DNA of 64,000 nucleotides from Pseudomonas putida. GTDB lineage: Bacteria; Pseudomonadota; Gammaproteobacteria; Pseudomonadales; Pseudomonadaceae. The translations under genes and the position numbers were made by a program. Under the pieces are notes generated by a model that was given only the letters and a program-made list of their open reading frames with translations, ran no database searches and was not told the origin of the DNA. The stretch covers positions 5,213,501 through 5,277,500 of the forward strand of contig CP047152.1 of assembly GCA_041879295.1 (NCBI GenBank), written 5' to 3'. This document shows positions 39,285-48,568 of this stretch, piece by piece (position 1 is the stretch's first letter; the number at the start of each line of letters is the position of its first letter).

Positions 39285-40253
39285 GTGGCGCGAACGTTGA
39301 TCCGCAAGAACCCGAGCAACTTCAAGACACTGCCACTGCATGTCGAGGCCACGCCCGAAGGCTTGATCTACCAAAGCATCGGCATGCCGCTGAACTTTGC
39401 CCAGACCCAGCAACGGCGCAAGGCCATCCAGTTACCCGACGCGCAACATTTCGTGGTCGAACTGGCCAACCTGGGCGTGTCAGTGCGCCTCACGCTGCAT
39501 TGGCAGAACCGCGATTACTGGGTACTGGTGCGTCAGCGCCGACAAGACCGTGGCGATGTGGTGCTGAAACTGATTTCCGGTTATGTGCCGGCGCAGGAGC
39601 TGAACCTGCCGCTGCACACCGCTGTACAGGAAGTGGCCGAGGAGTGCCTGCTGGAAACCCCGGAAGGTTGGCTGGGCGGGCGCTTCAACGACACCTGGCT
39701 GCCCGTACCCTACGCCGCCGCCCTGCACTACCGCGAAACACCCCACTTCGTGCTGGCGCCCCAGTCCGGTGCCGCACGCCCGGTGCATTGCGGCAAACTG
39801 ATGCTACTGGAGCGCCCACGGGCCTATGTGCACCTGCCCACCGCTTCGCTACAGCTGATCTATGACATGCGCCTGCAAGTGCCCCGGGACGCCAAGAAAC
39901 TCAGCTTGTTCCACGTTGACGAACGGCTGGAGGGCGACCAGTTGGTGGCGCGGCTCAACCGCAAACGGCCCGACCTGTACCTGATGCCATTGAAGGACGG
40001 CCAGCCACTGGCAGAGCTGTATACGCTGAAAAAGGATGAACTGGTGCCAGCGAGTACGCGTGGGTTGTACCTGGCAGAGAGTTTTGCCCGGCAGGAAGGC
40101 TGGGTGGTGGCAGATGAACGGATACGCTGGAAGGATTGGGTGAAGCAGCAGGGTTTGGTGGAACGCACGCCTGAACGGGCGTCGCACTTGCAACGGTTTG
40201 GCGACAAGGCACGAGCGCTGCTGGAGCGGGCGCGAACTTCGCTGCACAAGTGA
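39285..40253 (+). CDS. Conserved protein with a degenerate Nudix-like motif
   Basis: This 322-residue cytoplasmic protein starts at GTG 39285 behind a strong AAGGAGGAGCC ribosome site. The middle contains GYVPAQE and, nine residues on, QEVAEECLL, which resembles the G-x5-E and REUXEEXGU parts of a Nudix box with wrong spacing and Gln for Arg. I know of no characterised homologue. Related Pseudomonas proteins are sometimes labelled metal ABC transporter ATPase, but no Walker A or B motif is visible, so that name is not supported. It follows the aldo/keto reductase by 58 bases. Confidence 0.7.
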   Translation: MARTLIRKNPSNFKTLPLHVEATPEGLIYQSIGMPLNFAQTQQRRKAIQLPDAQHFVVELANLGVSVRLTLHWQNRDYWVLVRQRRQDRGDVVLKLISGYVPAQELNLPLHTAVQEVAEECLLETPEGWLGGRFNDTWLPVPYAAALHYRETPHFVLAPQSGAARPVHCGKLMLLERPRAYVHLPTASLQLIYDMRLQVPRDAKKLSLFHVDERLEGDQLVARLNRKRPDLYLMPLKDGQPLAELYTLKKDELVPASTRGLYLAESFARQEGWVVADERIRWKDWVKQQGLVERTPERASHLQRFGDKARALLERARTSLHK

Positions 40254-40276
40254 CATCCCGGGAGCTTTCACCTTCT

Positions 40277-40304
40277 TGCAGGCGCGGGTAAACCCGCCCC
40301 TGCA
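40277..40304. terminator. REP-like hairpin between convergent genes
   Basis: TGCAGG, GCGGGT and their complements ACCCGC, CCTGCA form an imperfect 28-base hairpin. It lies in the 81-base gap between the gene ending at 40253 and hldE ending at 40335. It is a single REP unit and a plausible bidirectional terminator, though without a T run. Confidence 0.55.
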
Positions 40305-40334
40305 GAGGGCCGCCACAGCGACCCCAAGGCCAGA

Positions 40335-41756
40335 TCAGTTCTTGCGAATTTTCTCGACAATCGCCGTGGTCGAGCTGTTCTCGACCAGCCCCAGCACCTT
40401 CACGGTGCCGCCATAGCCCTTGACGATATCAGCGCCCACCACCTGGTCGATGCCATAGTCGCCACCCTTCACCAGCACATCCGGCTTGACCTGGCTCAGC
40501 AGGTTTTCCGGGGTGCCTTCCGGGAAACTGATCACCCAGTCCACTGCGCCCAGACCGGCCAGTACGGCCATACGCCGGTCAACACTGTTGATCGGCCGGC
40601 CCGGCCCCTTCAGGCGGCTTACCGAGGCATCGTCATTTACCGCAACGATCAGGCGATCACCCTGAGCCCGCGCCTGCTCCAGGTAGGTGACATGCCCGGC
40701 ATGCAGGATGTCGAAGCAGCCATTGGTAAAGACAATCTTCTCGTTGTGCGCCCGCGCGTCATCGATGGCCAGCAGCAATTGCTCCAGGCCCAGCACGCCG
40801 CGCTCGGAGCCTTCCTCACGCTGGATGGCCCGGCGCAGTTCAGGGGCGCTGATGGCAGCCGTACCCAGCTTGCCGACCACGATGCCCGCCGCCAGATTGG
40901 CCAGGGCCACCGCATGGGGCAGGTCCTCACCTGCGGCAATGGCCGCGGCAAGGGTGGAGATGACGGTATCGCCGGCACCGGTCACATCGAACACTTCGCG
41001 TGCCCGTGCTGGCAGGTGCAACGCCGGCTGACCAACGCGCAGCAGGGTCATGCCATGCTCACCGCGGGTGACCAGCAAGGCACCCAGGTCCAGGTCCTGC
41101 AGCAGCTGCAAGCCCTTGGCGACCAGTTCGGCTTCATCGACGCAACGGCCGACAATGGTCTCGAATTCGCTGAGGTTCGGGGTAATCAGGCTGGCGCCAC
41201 GGTAGATGGAAAAGTCCTTGCCCTTGGGGTCGGCCAGCACCGGAATACGCTTGGCGCGCGCCGCCTGGATCAGGTCTTGGTGATTCTTCAATGCACCTTT
41301 GCCGTAGTCGGACAGCACCAGCACCTTGACGCCTTCGAGCAGGCCATCGACCTCCGCGCCCAGCGACAGCGGGTCGGTGGCGAACGGCTCTTCGAAATCG
41401 ATACGCAGCAGCTGCTGGTGACGGCTCATGACCCGCAGCTTGACGATAGTCGGCTGATGCGCGATGCGCTGGAATACCGAACGGACACCGGCAGCCTGCA
41501 GACTGTTGGCCAGGCTGTCGGCAGCTTCATCTTGGCCGGTAACACCGATCAGCGAAGCCGGCGCGCCCAGCGCAGCAATGTTCAAGGCAACGTTGGCCGC
41601 ACCGCCGGGGCGATCCTCGATCTGATCGACCTTGACCACCGGGACTGGCGCTTCGGGCGAAATACGCGAAGTACCGCCATGCCAGTAGCGGTCGAGCATG
41701 ACATCGCCGACCACCAGTACCGGGGCTTGATCGAAACGCGGCATGGACAACTTCAT
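40335..41756 (-). CDS. hldE: Bifunctional heptose kinase/adenylyltransferase HldE
   Basis: HldE makes ADP-heptose precursors for the LPS inner core. The 473-residue protein has an N-terminal PfkB-type kinase (about residues 1-318, with [20 protein letters not shown] and the catalytic [12 protein letters not shown]). The C-terminal nucleotidyltransferase (about 340-473) has [13 protein letters not shown], whose HxGH-type motif binds ATP. The kinase phosphorylates heptose 7-phosphate and the second domain adds AMP. The start at 41756 (MKLSMPRF) gives the normal length. It lies downstream of msbA and is separated from it by a hairpin. Confidence 0.96.
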   Translation of the reverse strand: MKLSMPRFDQAPVLVVGDVMLDRYWHGGTSRISPEAPVPVVKVDQIEDRPGGAANVALNIAALGAPASLIGVTGQDEAADSLANSLQAAGVRSVFQRIAHQPTIVKLRVMSRHQQLLRIDFEEPFATDPLSLGAEVDGLLEGVKVLVLSDYGKGALKNHQDLIQAARAKRIPVLADPKGKDFSIYRGASLITPNLSEFETIVGRCVDEAELVAKGLQLLQDLDLGALLVTRGEHGMTLLRVGQPALHLPARAREVFDVTGAGDTVISTLAAAIAAGEDLPHAVALANLAAGIVVGKLGTAAISAPELRRAIQREEGSERGVLGLEQLLLAIDDARAHNEKIVFTNGCFDILHAGHVTYLEQARAQGDRLIVAVNDDASVSRLKGPGRPINSVDRRMAVLAGLGAVDWVISFPEGTPENLLSQVKPDVLVKGGDYGIDQVVGADIVKGYGGTVKVLGLVENSSTTAIVEKIRKN

Positions 41757-41853
41757 GGGCAACCCATATGGAAATAATGAACAGGGGCAGGATATTAGCA
41801 CAGGGTAGGCAATGGCTTTATGGCCAGATCATCCCTGGAAAATTCCCGTGACA

Positions 41854-41876
41854 ATCGGGGCCATGACGGCCCCGAT
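41854..41876 (-). terminator. Hairpin terminator after msbA
   Basis: ATCGGGGCC and its exact complement GGCCCCGAT flank a 5-base loop, 10 bases beyond the msbA stop. The minus strand continues into a short AATTTTCC stretch. It probably terminates msbA transcription. Confidence 0.65.
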
Positions 41877-41886
41877 CAAGGAGGGT

Positions 41887-43695
41887 TCAGGTGATATCGG
41901 CCTTGGCCGGCTCATCCAGCCCCATGGCATGCAGGCGGGCATAATGGCCATTAGCCGCAAGCAGCTCGGCGTGAGTACCGCGCTCGACCAGGCGGCCCTG
42001 GTCCATGACCAGGATCTGGTCGGCCTTCTCGATGGTCGACAGGCGATGAGCAATCACCAGCGTGGTACGGCCCTGCATCACGTGGTCCAGAGCGGCCTGG
42101 ATATGCCGCTCGGACTCGGTATCCAACGCCGAAGTGGCTTCGTCGAGGATCAGCAACGGCGCGTTTTTAAGCAGCGCACGGGCAATAGCCAAGCGCTGGC
42201 GCTGGCCACCAGAAAGCAGTACACCGTTCTCACCCACTTCAGTATCGAAGCCCTTTGGCAGCCGGTCGACGAATTCCTTGGCATAGGCATCGGCCGCGGC
42301 GGCCTCAATGTCTGCGCGCGGCGCGCCAGCCAGATCACCATAGGCGATGTTGTTGGCCACGGTGTCGTTGAACAGGGTGACATGCTGGGTGACTTGCGAA
42401 ACATGGCGGCGCAGGTTGCGCAGGCGATAGTTCTCGATCTCCACACCATCGAGCAGGATCTGCCCCTTGTCGTGGTGATAGAAACGCGGGATCAGGGCCG
42501 CCAGGGTAGACTTGCCACTGCCGGAGCGGCCGACCAGGGCGATCATCTGCCCGGGCTCGGCTACAAAACTGATGTCGCTCAGCACTTCACGCTCGGTACC
42601 CGGGTAAGTGAAGCTCAGGTTACGCACTTCCAGGCGCCCTTCCACGCGTTCCTTCTCGACAGTACCGGTGTCCACTTCGGGTGCTTCGTCCAGTTGCTCG
42701 AAGATGCTCTCGGCACCTGCCAGGCCCTTCTGGATGGTCGAGCTGACTTCCGACAACTGGCGAATAGGCTTGGGCAGCAGGCCGGCAGCGGTGATATAGG
42801 CCACCAGGTCACCGGCAGTAGAATCCCCGCGCAGGAACAGTACCAGGAACATCAGCGCAGCCATGGCGCTGTAGATCACCAGCTGAAGCATCGGTGTGTA
42901 CAGCGCGCCGGTCTTGGTCATGCGCAGTTGCTTGTCGGTGTTGCTCTGGCTGGCCTGGTCGAATCGCCGCTCCTCATAGGCCTCGCCACCGAAGCTACGG
43001 ACCACGCGGTACCCCTGGATGGTTTCCGAGGCAACGTGGGTGACGTCGCCCATGGCTACCTGGATCTTCTTGCTCTGCTTGCGGAATTTCTTGCTGGCGA
43101 TGCTGACCATAACCGCGATCACCGGCAAGATGGCGACCATCACCAAGGTCAGGTGCCAGTTCATCCAGAGCAGATAGGCAAACAGGAACACCACGGTCAG
43201 GCCTTCGCGGATCACCACCTTGATGGCGTCGGTAGCAGCGCCGGTGACCATGGTCACATTGAAGGTAATGCGCGAAATCAGGTGCCCGGAGTTGTGGTTG
43301 TCGAAGTAGCGGTTGGGCAACACCAGCAGCTTGTTGAACAAAGCCACTCGCAGGTCATGCACCAGGCTCAGAGAGACCTTCGCCAGGAAGTAGTTGCCGA
43401 GGAACGAGCCAAGGCCCTGCCACGCAGCGATCAGGATGATCAGCAGCGGCACCGCCTGCAGCAATTGCAGGTCACGCAGGTAGGGTACGTTGGGGAACAA
43501 TACCGCTTCGGGGTTGCTCAGCCCATCGACGAAGTACTTGAGAATGCCGGCCAGCATTGGCTGGGTCGAGGCAAAGATCACGAAACCGACAATGCTCAGC
43601 AGGAAAATGCCGACATAGGGTTTCACATAGCTCAACAGCCGGAAGTAGATCTTCAGGCTGGAGGTGTGCTCCGCTGGTCGCGGTGTTTCGGCCAT
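41887..43695 (-). CDS. msbA: Lipid A exporter MsbA
   Basis: MsbA is a homodimeric ABC flippase that moves lipid A-core across the inner membrane. Its 602 residues comprise a six-helix transmembrane domain (about 15-320) and an ATPase domain with Walker A GRSGSGKSTL, signature LSGGQRQRLAIARALL and Walker B LLILDEATSALD. Length and order are normal for MsbA. It sits between hldE and an O-antigen-ligase-like gene, which ends 15 bases upstream. Confidence 0.96.
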   Translation of the reverse strand: MAETPRPAEHTSSLKIYFRLLSYVKPYVGIFLLSIVGFVIFASTQPMLAGILKYFVDGLSNPEAVLFPNVPYLRDLQLLQAVPLLIILIAAWQGLGSFLGNYFLAKVSLSLVHDLRVALFNKLLVLPNRYFDNHNSGHLISRITFNVTMVTGAATDAIKVVIREGLTVVFLFAYLLWMNWHLTLVMVAILPVIAVMVSIASKKFRKQSKKIQVAMGDVTHVASETIQGYRVVRSFGGEAYEERRFDQASQSNTDKQLRMTKTGALYTPMLQLVIYSAMAALMFLVLFLRGDSTAGDLVAYITAAGLLPKPIRQLSEVSSTIQKGLAGAESIFEQLDEAPEVDTGTVEKERVEGRLEVRNLSFTYPGTEREVLSDISFVAEPGQMIALVGRSGSGKSTLAALIPRFYHHDKGQILLDGVEIENYRLRNLRRHVSQVTQHVTLFNDTVANNIAYGDLAGAPRADIEAAAADAYAKEFVDRLPKGFDTEVGENGVLLSGGQRQRLAIARALLKNAPLLILDEATSALDTESERHIQAALDHVMQGRTTLVIAHRLSTIEKADQILVMDQGRLVERGTHAELLAANGHYARLHAMGLDEPAKADIT

Positions 43696-43710
43696 TATCG
43701 AGCTCGCTGT

Positions 43711-44886
43711 TCAGGTTGAACCGGCAATTTTACCACAGGCGTCATTTTCGGCACGCCCCCATGGCAGCAACATGGCAAGGCCCACCGGCAGCCAGCTGAT
43801 GAACCATTCGGCACGTGGCGTACCGGTGAGGCTGGCGGCATCGAACTGCATGGCCAGGGTCGAGTATACCCAGAACCCCAGCAGGACCTTGCCGAACAGG
43901 GTGCCGCGGGCGCGCACGATTTCGCCCAGCGTAAGCAGCCATACCATTACCCACAGCAACATGCCGGGCAAGCCCATTTCAACGGCAACATGGGTGAACA
44001 TGTTGTGGGAGTGATCGAAGTGTTTGCCGACGGCGCTCACTTCGTAGTGAGCCCCCAGGCCAAGACCAGTCCAAGGGTGCGCGGCAATCATCTCGACCAC
44101 GGCATGGAAAATTTCCGGCCGATAGGATGAACCCCGGTGGGCGATAAGGTCGTACACGGCCAAAAAGGCCAGGCCGGTGGCAAGCAATGCCAGAACAGAA
44201 AACACCCGGCTGTGGCGGTCACGGAACCACAGCGGCGCCATTACCACGGTAATCACCAGTGCCAGAATCGCGCCACGGCTCTGGCTGAAAATGGCGAAGG
44301 CACCCAGGCAAGCCAGTGCCGCCAGCCACAACAACTGCAAGCCACAGTGCCGAGGTGGCTCGTAGAGCATCAAGAGCAAGGCCGAACCAATGACATAAGC
44401 CCCCAGGATGGGGTGGGATATCTCGCCAATACCCGCCAGCCTGACCAGCAAAGGCTTATGCTGCACCCCATAGAACTTGAGGATGGAGACCAACGCAGCG
44501 AGGGCCAGCAACGCGCTGCCAAGCAGCAATAGCTGACGAATGCGGGCCTGGCCAAGCTGGGCCAACAACGGAAACGCCAGCAGGAACACCAGGATGTAGA
44601 GCAAGCGCTTGAGCTCGCGCCCGGGCTCCTCGGCGGGCGACCAGGCCAGGCTCAGACCGCTCCAGGCCAGCAGCAGCAGCACACCCCCCCACAGCGCCGG
44701 TTGCCGCCCCCAGGCTTGCACCAGCACACCTCGGGCCGACCAGGCCAATACCAGCGTTGGCAGCCACAAGAACAACACCAGACCTTGCTGATAAACCTTG
44801 TTGCTGGGTGCCAGGGCAATCGCCGCCAGGAACCAGACCAGACCCAATCCTAACCAGGCTCGTGCCCAGTTTTTTTGATACAACAT
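43711..44886 (-). CDS. O-antigen ligase family (WaaL-like) membrane protein
   Basis: This 391-residue protein has about 10-12 membrane helices and a large periplasmic loop near RGSSYRPEIFHAVVEMI. HPWTGLGLGAHYE and FDHSHNMFTHVAVEMGLPG match the conserved His-containing motif of Wzy_C/O-antigen ligases. Such enzymes join O-polysaccharide to lipid A-core in the periplasm. The genome position equals that of waaL in P. aeruginosa. Whether it is a true ligase depends on O-antigen genes outside the window. The start at 44886 (MLYQKNW) is preferred. Confidence 0.85.
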   Translation of the reverse strand: MLYQKNWARAWLGLGLVWFLAAIALAPSNKVYQQGLVLFLWLPTLVLAWSARGVLVQAWGRQPALWGGVLLLLAWSGLSLAWSPAEEPGRELKRLLYILVFLLAFPLLAQLGQARIRQLLLLGSALLALAALVSILKFYGVQHKPLLVRLAGIGEISHPILGAYVIGSALLLMLYEPPRHCGLQLLWLAALACLGAFAIFSQSRGAILALVITVVMAPLWFRDRHSRVFSVLALLATGLAFLAVYDLIAHRGSSYRPEIFHAVVEMIAAHPWTGLGLGAHYEVSAVGKHFDHSHNMFTHVAVEMGLPGMLLWVMVWLLTLGEIVRARGTLFGKVLLGFWVYSTLAMQFDAASLTGTPRAEWFISWLPVGLAMLLPWGRAENDACGKIAGST

Positions 44887-44986
44887 CCTTTCCCCCGATG
44901 AATCAAAAACACCATCCATGGTGCTACAACATTATTTTCGGCATTATTGCCGGTCATTTTGCTCGCCAGACGACAAGGCCCTATTC

Positions 44987-45592
44987 ATGCAATGCTCCCG
45001 GCTCACCCAGGTCGACTTCGATCAGCTGACACTTGGCGCACAGGTGCTTGAGGCAGACAGCCATGGCGCCAAAGTCTACCTGCTCACAGATGGAAATTTC
45101 CTCAAGGTTTTTCGCAGGAAGCGGCTGATTTCATCTGCACTGCTACGCCCTTACTCGCAGCGCTTCGTCGATAACGCCGCGCGCCTGACGCAACTGGGCA
45201 TCCCCACCCTCGAAGTGATCAGCCAGCACAAACTCGACCTGCCGGGCCGCACTGCGGTGCTGTATCGCCCGCTACCTGGGCGGACACTGCTGCAGATGTC
45301 GCGCGACGACGGATTCAGCTGGGACATTTACCTGCCACGCCTGATCGAACTGATCCGCCAGTTGCACCGCAGCGGCGTTTACTTCCGTTCGCTGCACCTG
45401 GGCAATGTGGTGGTCACCCCCGACCAGCGTCTGGGCTTGATCGACGTGGCCGACATGCGTTTTCTACGCCCGCCGCTGTCGGCTCGCATGATTCGACGCA
45501 ATGTGCAGCACATGGTGCGCTATATCGAGCGGGAGAACCTGGGCGACCGGTTCCCCCTTGCCGCCTTCGAGGCAGCCTTGCTGACACGCTGA
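44987..45592 (+). CDS. WaaP-like LPS core kinase family protein
   Basis: This 201-residue protein has a protein-kinase-like fold of the lipopolysaccharide kinase family: GNFLKVFRRKR (ATP-binding Lys), then SLHLGNVVVTPDQ and LIDVADMRF in place of the usual HxxN catalytic loop and metal-binding D-x-D/DFG region. It probably adds phosphate to the LPS core, though no activity can be assigned. Relatives in P. putida are annotated as toluene tolerance proteins. The start at 44987 (MQCSRLTQ) has AAGG upstream; an in-frame ATG at 44918 has no ribosome site. It is the only plus-strand gene in the LPS block. Confidence 0.8.
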   Translation: MQCSRLTQVDFDQLTLGAQVLEADSHGAKVYLLTDGNFLKVFRRKRLISSALLRPYSQRFVDNAARLTQLGIPTLEVISQHKLDLPGRTAVLYRPLPGRTLLQMSRDDGFSWDIYLPRLIELIRQLHRSGVYFRSLHLGNVVVTPDQRLGLIDVADMRFLRPPLSARMIRRNVQHMVRYIERENLGDRFPLAAFEAALLTR

Positions 45593-45595
45593 GCG

Positions 45596-46687
45596 TCAAC
45601 TGCGCAACAGGCTCTGCGAGCCGCTGCAGAACGCCTGCCAGGCCTGCTCCGGCGCCAGTGCCTGGCGCTGCTTCGCGGCGATCGTCGATGCACTGAGCAC
45701 CGCACAGCGCTCGATCGCCTCAGCCCAGGCGCTTTCGTCGGCAACCGGCAGGTAGCCACCCGTATCGTGCAACTGCTCGCGGAACACCTGCAGGTCGCTG
45801 CACACCACCGGTACATCGGCCATCACCGCTTCTTGCACCACCAGCCCCAGGCCTTCGGAACGCGAAGGCACCAATAGCCAGTCGAATGCCCGGTACAGCT
45901 GCTGCAGGTCTTCGCGGTGACCGCGCAGATGAACGCGCTCAGCCAGGCCCAGCGCGTTGATACGCTGCTGCAACATGGCATGCTGCGGCCCCTCGCCAAT
46001 GATCGCCAGTTGCAGGTCCGGCTGCCGCGCACTGGCCCTGGCGAATGCTTCGATCAGCATCTCGAAACCTTTACTCTCTACCAACCGCCCTACCGCACCC
46101 AGCATCACTCCGGCGCCGTGGGGCAACCGCAGCTCCTGCCTGGCCTGATCACGGCTCAGCAAAGGCTCGACGAATGCACGCGGGTCAAGCGCCATGCGCA
46201 GTGTCTGCACCGGCCTACCCAGATCACACTCCAGCGACTCGGCCAACGTCCGTGATACCGCCGCAATACTCAGCCGCTCGGACGGAAACATCTGCAACAA
46301 GCGGATATCGCTGGCATTCAGACGCGTCGTGCCATGGAACAGTACCTTGGCACGTACGTGGGGAATACGCTGCAACAACGGCAGCACCAACCGAGCGACG
46401 CCAATACCATCGAGCAGCACGATTTCTGCCCCGGCCTCGGCCAGTGCCTTGCGCAACCGCATGCGCAGCCATGGGCGCAGCAAGCGCCACAAGTGCCGCC
46501 CTTTGAGCGCACGTGAGGGCATATGCCATTCGCGGGTCGAACCGAGCCCACAGCAGAGCCCGCTCCCCAGCAGCAGCCAATTACTGATCCGGGCGTCGGC
46601 ACCCGCGTTCGACAAGACCTGCCGATGCACCCTGTGAATCGACATGTAGGGCGTTCCACCCGCCCACATCATATTGACGATGTTCAT
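45596..46687 (-). CDS. GT4-family glycosyltransferase
   Basis: This 363-residue GT-B enzyme is probably used in LPS core assembly at the inner membrane. The C-terminal half contains the donor-binding E-x7-E motif SEGLGLVVQEAVMADVPVV, preceded by LGAVGRLVESKGFEMLI. The start at 46687 (MNIVNMMW) is backed by GGGAGAGG just upstream. It ends 3 bases from the convergent kinase gene, with almost no intergenic space. Donor and acceptor sugars are unknown. Confidence 0.9.
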   Translation of the reverse strand: MNIVNMMWAGGTPYMSIHRVHRQVLSNAGADARISNWLLLGSGLCCGLGSTREWHMPSRALKGRHLWRLLRPWLRMRLRKALAEAGAEIVLLDGIGVARLVLPLLQRIPHVRAKVLFHGTTRLNASDIRLLQMFPSERLSIAAVSRTLAESLECDLGRPVQTLRMALDPRAFVEPLLSRDQARQELRLPHGAGVMLGAVGRLVESKGFEMLIEAFARASARQPDLQLAIIGEGPQHAMLQQRINALGLAERVHLRGHREDLQQLYRAFDWLLVPSRSEGLGLVVQEAVMADVPVVCSDLQVFREQLHDTGGYLPVADESAWAEAIERCAVLSASTIAAKQRQALAPEQAWQAFCSGSQSLLRS

Positions 46688-46724
46688 GGGTCCTCTCCCG
46701 CTCAAGTCAGGTGGGACAGTGACT

Positions 46725-47498
46725 TCATTGAACAAAAAAGGTGATTCCCATGCCGATCAAGGCCCCCGCAACCAGCGCCAACGCCAGCTTCATCCGATCA
46801 CGCTGACGACGCTTGGCCTTACGCTCCACTTCAATGGGCAAGGTCACGTGATTGCCGAATCCAGTGTGCAATACTGCATCACCCTCCAAGGTGACCGCCG
46901 TCAGATTTAACTCAGCGTAGCGACGGGAAAGCGCCTTTTCTCCAGCATAGGCGGCAAACGGCGCACAGCGCTGGTAATCGCTCAATCGGCGCAGCCCAGG
47001 GTTGAGCGAGAACGCCTGCCACTCGGCCTTGTCGGACAGCAGCGGATAACACGGCACCCCGGCGATCACCTGACGATCGCCCAAGTGGATGTACGGGCTG
47101 TGGATGGCCAGATCGTGGGCATGGCTGCGCAACCACACCTGCAGCAGGTGGGGACTGACATCCAGGATGGCCCGCGAGTCTTCGACAAAGCCTTGGCGGT
47201 AGAATTGCCAGTCGTCTTCGCAGTGAAAAATGTAAGGCGTCTTCACGTGGCTGTAGGCCAGGTCGATAGACGGCAACTGACCAAGTTTGGGCCGGTTGAC
47301 GAACACCTTGCAGTGCGGCTTCCAGTGCTCCGGCACAGCGGCATGCACAGCATCGTCGCCAGAGTCTTCGGTGATGAATACCTCGCGAATGGGCGCGGTG
47401 TTGTAGCGATCGAAACTCTCAAGGGTGTCTTTGAGCAGATCGAACCGCCCACAACTGGTCACGACGAGCGTGACGTCACTCTCATTTGAAAAGCGCAC
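46725..47498 (-). CDS. GT-A-type glycosyltransferase with C-terminal membrane anchor
   Basis: This is a 257-residue protein. The N-terminus TLVVTSCGRFDLLKDTLESF and the later YIFHCEDDWQFY (a D-x-D-like motif) fit a GT2-like nucleotide-sugar transferase. The last ~22 residues form a hydrophobic helix after a basic stretch (ERKAKRRQRDR), so the enzyme should be held at the inner membrane by its C-terminus, catalytic domain in the cytoplasm. It lies 37 bases upstream of the GT4 gene in the LPS core cluster. The exact sugar is unknown. Confidence 0.85.
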   Translation of the reverse strand: MRFSNESDVTLVVTSCGRFDLLKDTLESFDRYNTAPIREVFITEDSGDDAVHAAVPEHWKPHCKVFVNRPKLGQLPSIDLAYSHVKTPYIFHCEDDWQFYRQGFVEDSRAILDVSPHLLQVWLRSHAHDLAIHSPYIHLGDRQVIAGVPCYPLLSDKAEWQAFSLNPGLRRLSDYQRCAPFAAYAGEKALSRRYAELNLTAVTLEGDAVLHTGFGNHVTLPIEVERKAKRRQRDRMKLALALVAGALIGMGITFFVQ

Positions 47499-47563
47499 CG
47501 GATTCCCTCCGCATTACGACTATCGGCCTTCAACGACCCGCTCCTGGGCGCGAAAGCTCTTGT

Positions 47564-48520
47564 TTAGATGCCCAGCTTCAGGCGCAGCCGCTGCCATGCA
47601 GACAATGGCGGGTGGGGCCTGAGCGCCGGGCGCATGTGGTCGACGATGCTACGTCCAACTGCGCCGAAACTAAAACGGGAAACCGCAAGTTGGCGGCCAT
47701 TTTCTGCAATCTGCCGTGCCAGCTCGGGGTTCTCGCGCAAGTGACGAAGCTTTTCCTGAAGGGTCGGGATGTTGTCATAGAACACCACGTTGTGCATGTC
47801 TTGCAGGCCCAGCGCACAGTTCTCTTCCTCGCCCTGGTCGTACGCCAGCAACACACATCCACAGGCCATGGCTTCGAAGTTCTTGATCATGTATTCGCCC
47901 ATGCCGACATCGGCACTGACGAAGAAACGAATACGGTTGAGCGTGTTGCAGTAGTCCTCGCCCGACTTGGTACGGGTTACCAGCAGGTTCTCGACCTGCC
48001 CCAACTCGTCCAGCAGTGCCTTGCGGCCGCTATAGGCCACGCTGTTGACGCTGCCGACAAAGGCCAGCTCGATGTCACGCTCGCGCCCTTGGTCGGCCAG
48101 CAACTGCTCGTCATAGCCCTTGGGCACGAACACCGCGTCAAAACCTTCCTGGCGCAGGCGCTCGCTGACCATATAGCCGGAGCTGATCACCCGCGCCCAT
48201 GGCAACTGGCGGTAATGAGCGCTGAACTTGCCGGTGTACTTGCACGGGATGTAGTTCTGGTAGGCGTCGTGCTCGAGAATCACCAGGTTCGGCACCGTGC
48301 GGATAAAGGCCACCTGACGGATCTCCTGCTTGAAACGCAGGAAGAACACGATGCGGTCATAGCGCTCGACTTGCACCTCTCGCTTGAAGTAGCGGCGCAG
48401 GTTGCGCTGATCCTGGCTGGTCAGCCAGCGCAGGTCGCACTCGCAGTTGGCCGCGACGCCATCGTACAGGCGGTCAAGAATGGCCCGCTGTTCCTTCTGT
48501 ACCAGAAATAGGACTTTCAT
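47564..48520 (-). CDS. ssg: Cell-surface glycosyltransferase, Ssg-like
   Basis: This 318-residue cytoplasmic GT-B-type enzyme has MKVLFLVQKEQRAILDRLYD at the N-terminus. The C-terminal half contains VGMGEYMIKNFEAMACGCVLL in two adjoining parts, with the typical acidic donor-binding loop. Length and gene order, directly next to the PIG-L gene, match the P. aeruginosa gene called ssg, so the symbol is assigned by synteny and memory of the family. The start at 48520 follows AAGGAAAGC. It probably adds a sugar to the LPS outer core. Confidence 0.78.
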   Translation of the reverse strand: MKVLFLVQKEQRAILDRLYDGVAANCECDLRWLTSQDQRNLRRYFKREVQVERYDRIVFFLRFKQEIRQVAFIRTVPNLVILEHDAYQNYIPCKYTGKFSAHYRQLPWARVISSGYMVSERLRQEGFDAVFVPKGYDEQLLADQGRERDIELAFVGSVNSVAYSGRKALLDELGQVENLLVTRTKSGEDYCNTLNRIRFFVSADVGMGEYMIKNFEAMACGCVLLAYDQGEEENCALGLQDMHNVVFYDNIPTLQEKLRHLRENPELARQIAENGRQLAVSRFSFGAVGRSIVDHMRPALRPHPPLSAWQRLRLKLGI

Positions 48521-48568
48521 TGCTTTCCTTGGGCGCTCTGCGCCTTCGCGGTCAACCATGGGGCGTGC

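Noticed and set aside
39285..40253. Metal ABC transporter ATPase
   Set aside because: No Walker A, Walker B or signature motif is present in the 322 residues.
41812..43719. A 635-codon plus-strand frame opposite msbA
   Set aside because: Shadow frame, Gln/His-rich translation, no domain; msbA motifs are complete on the other strand.
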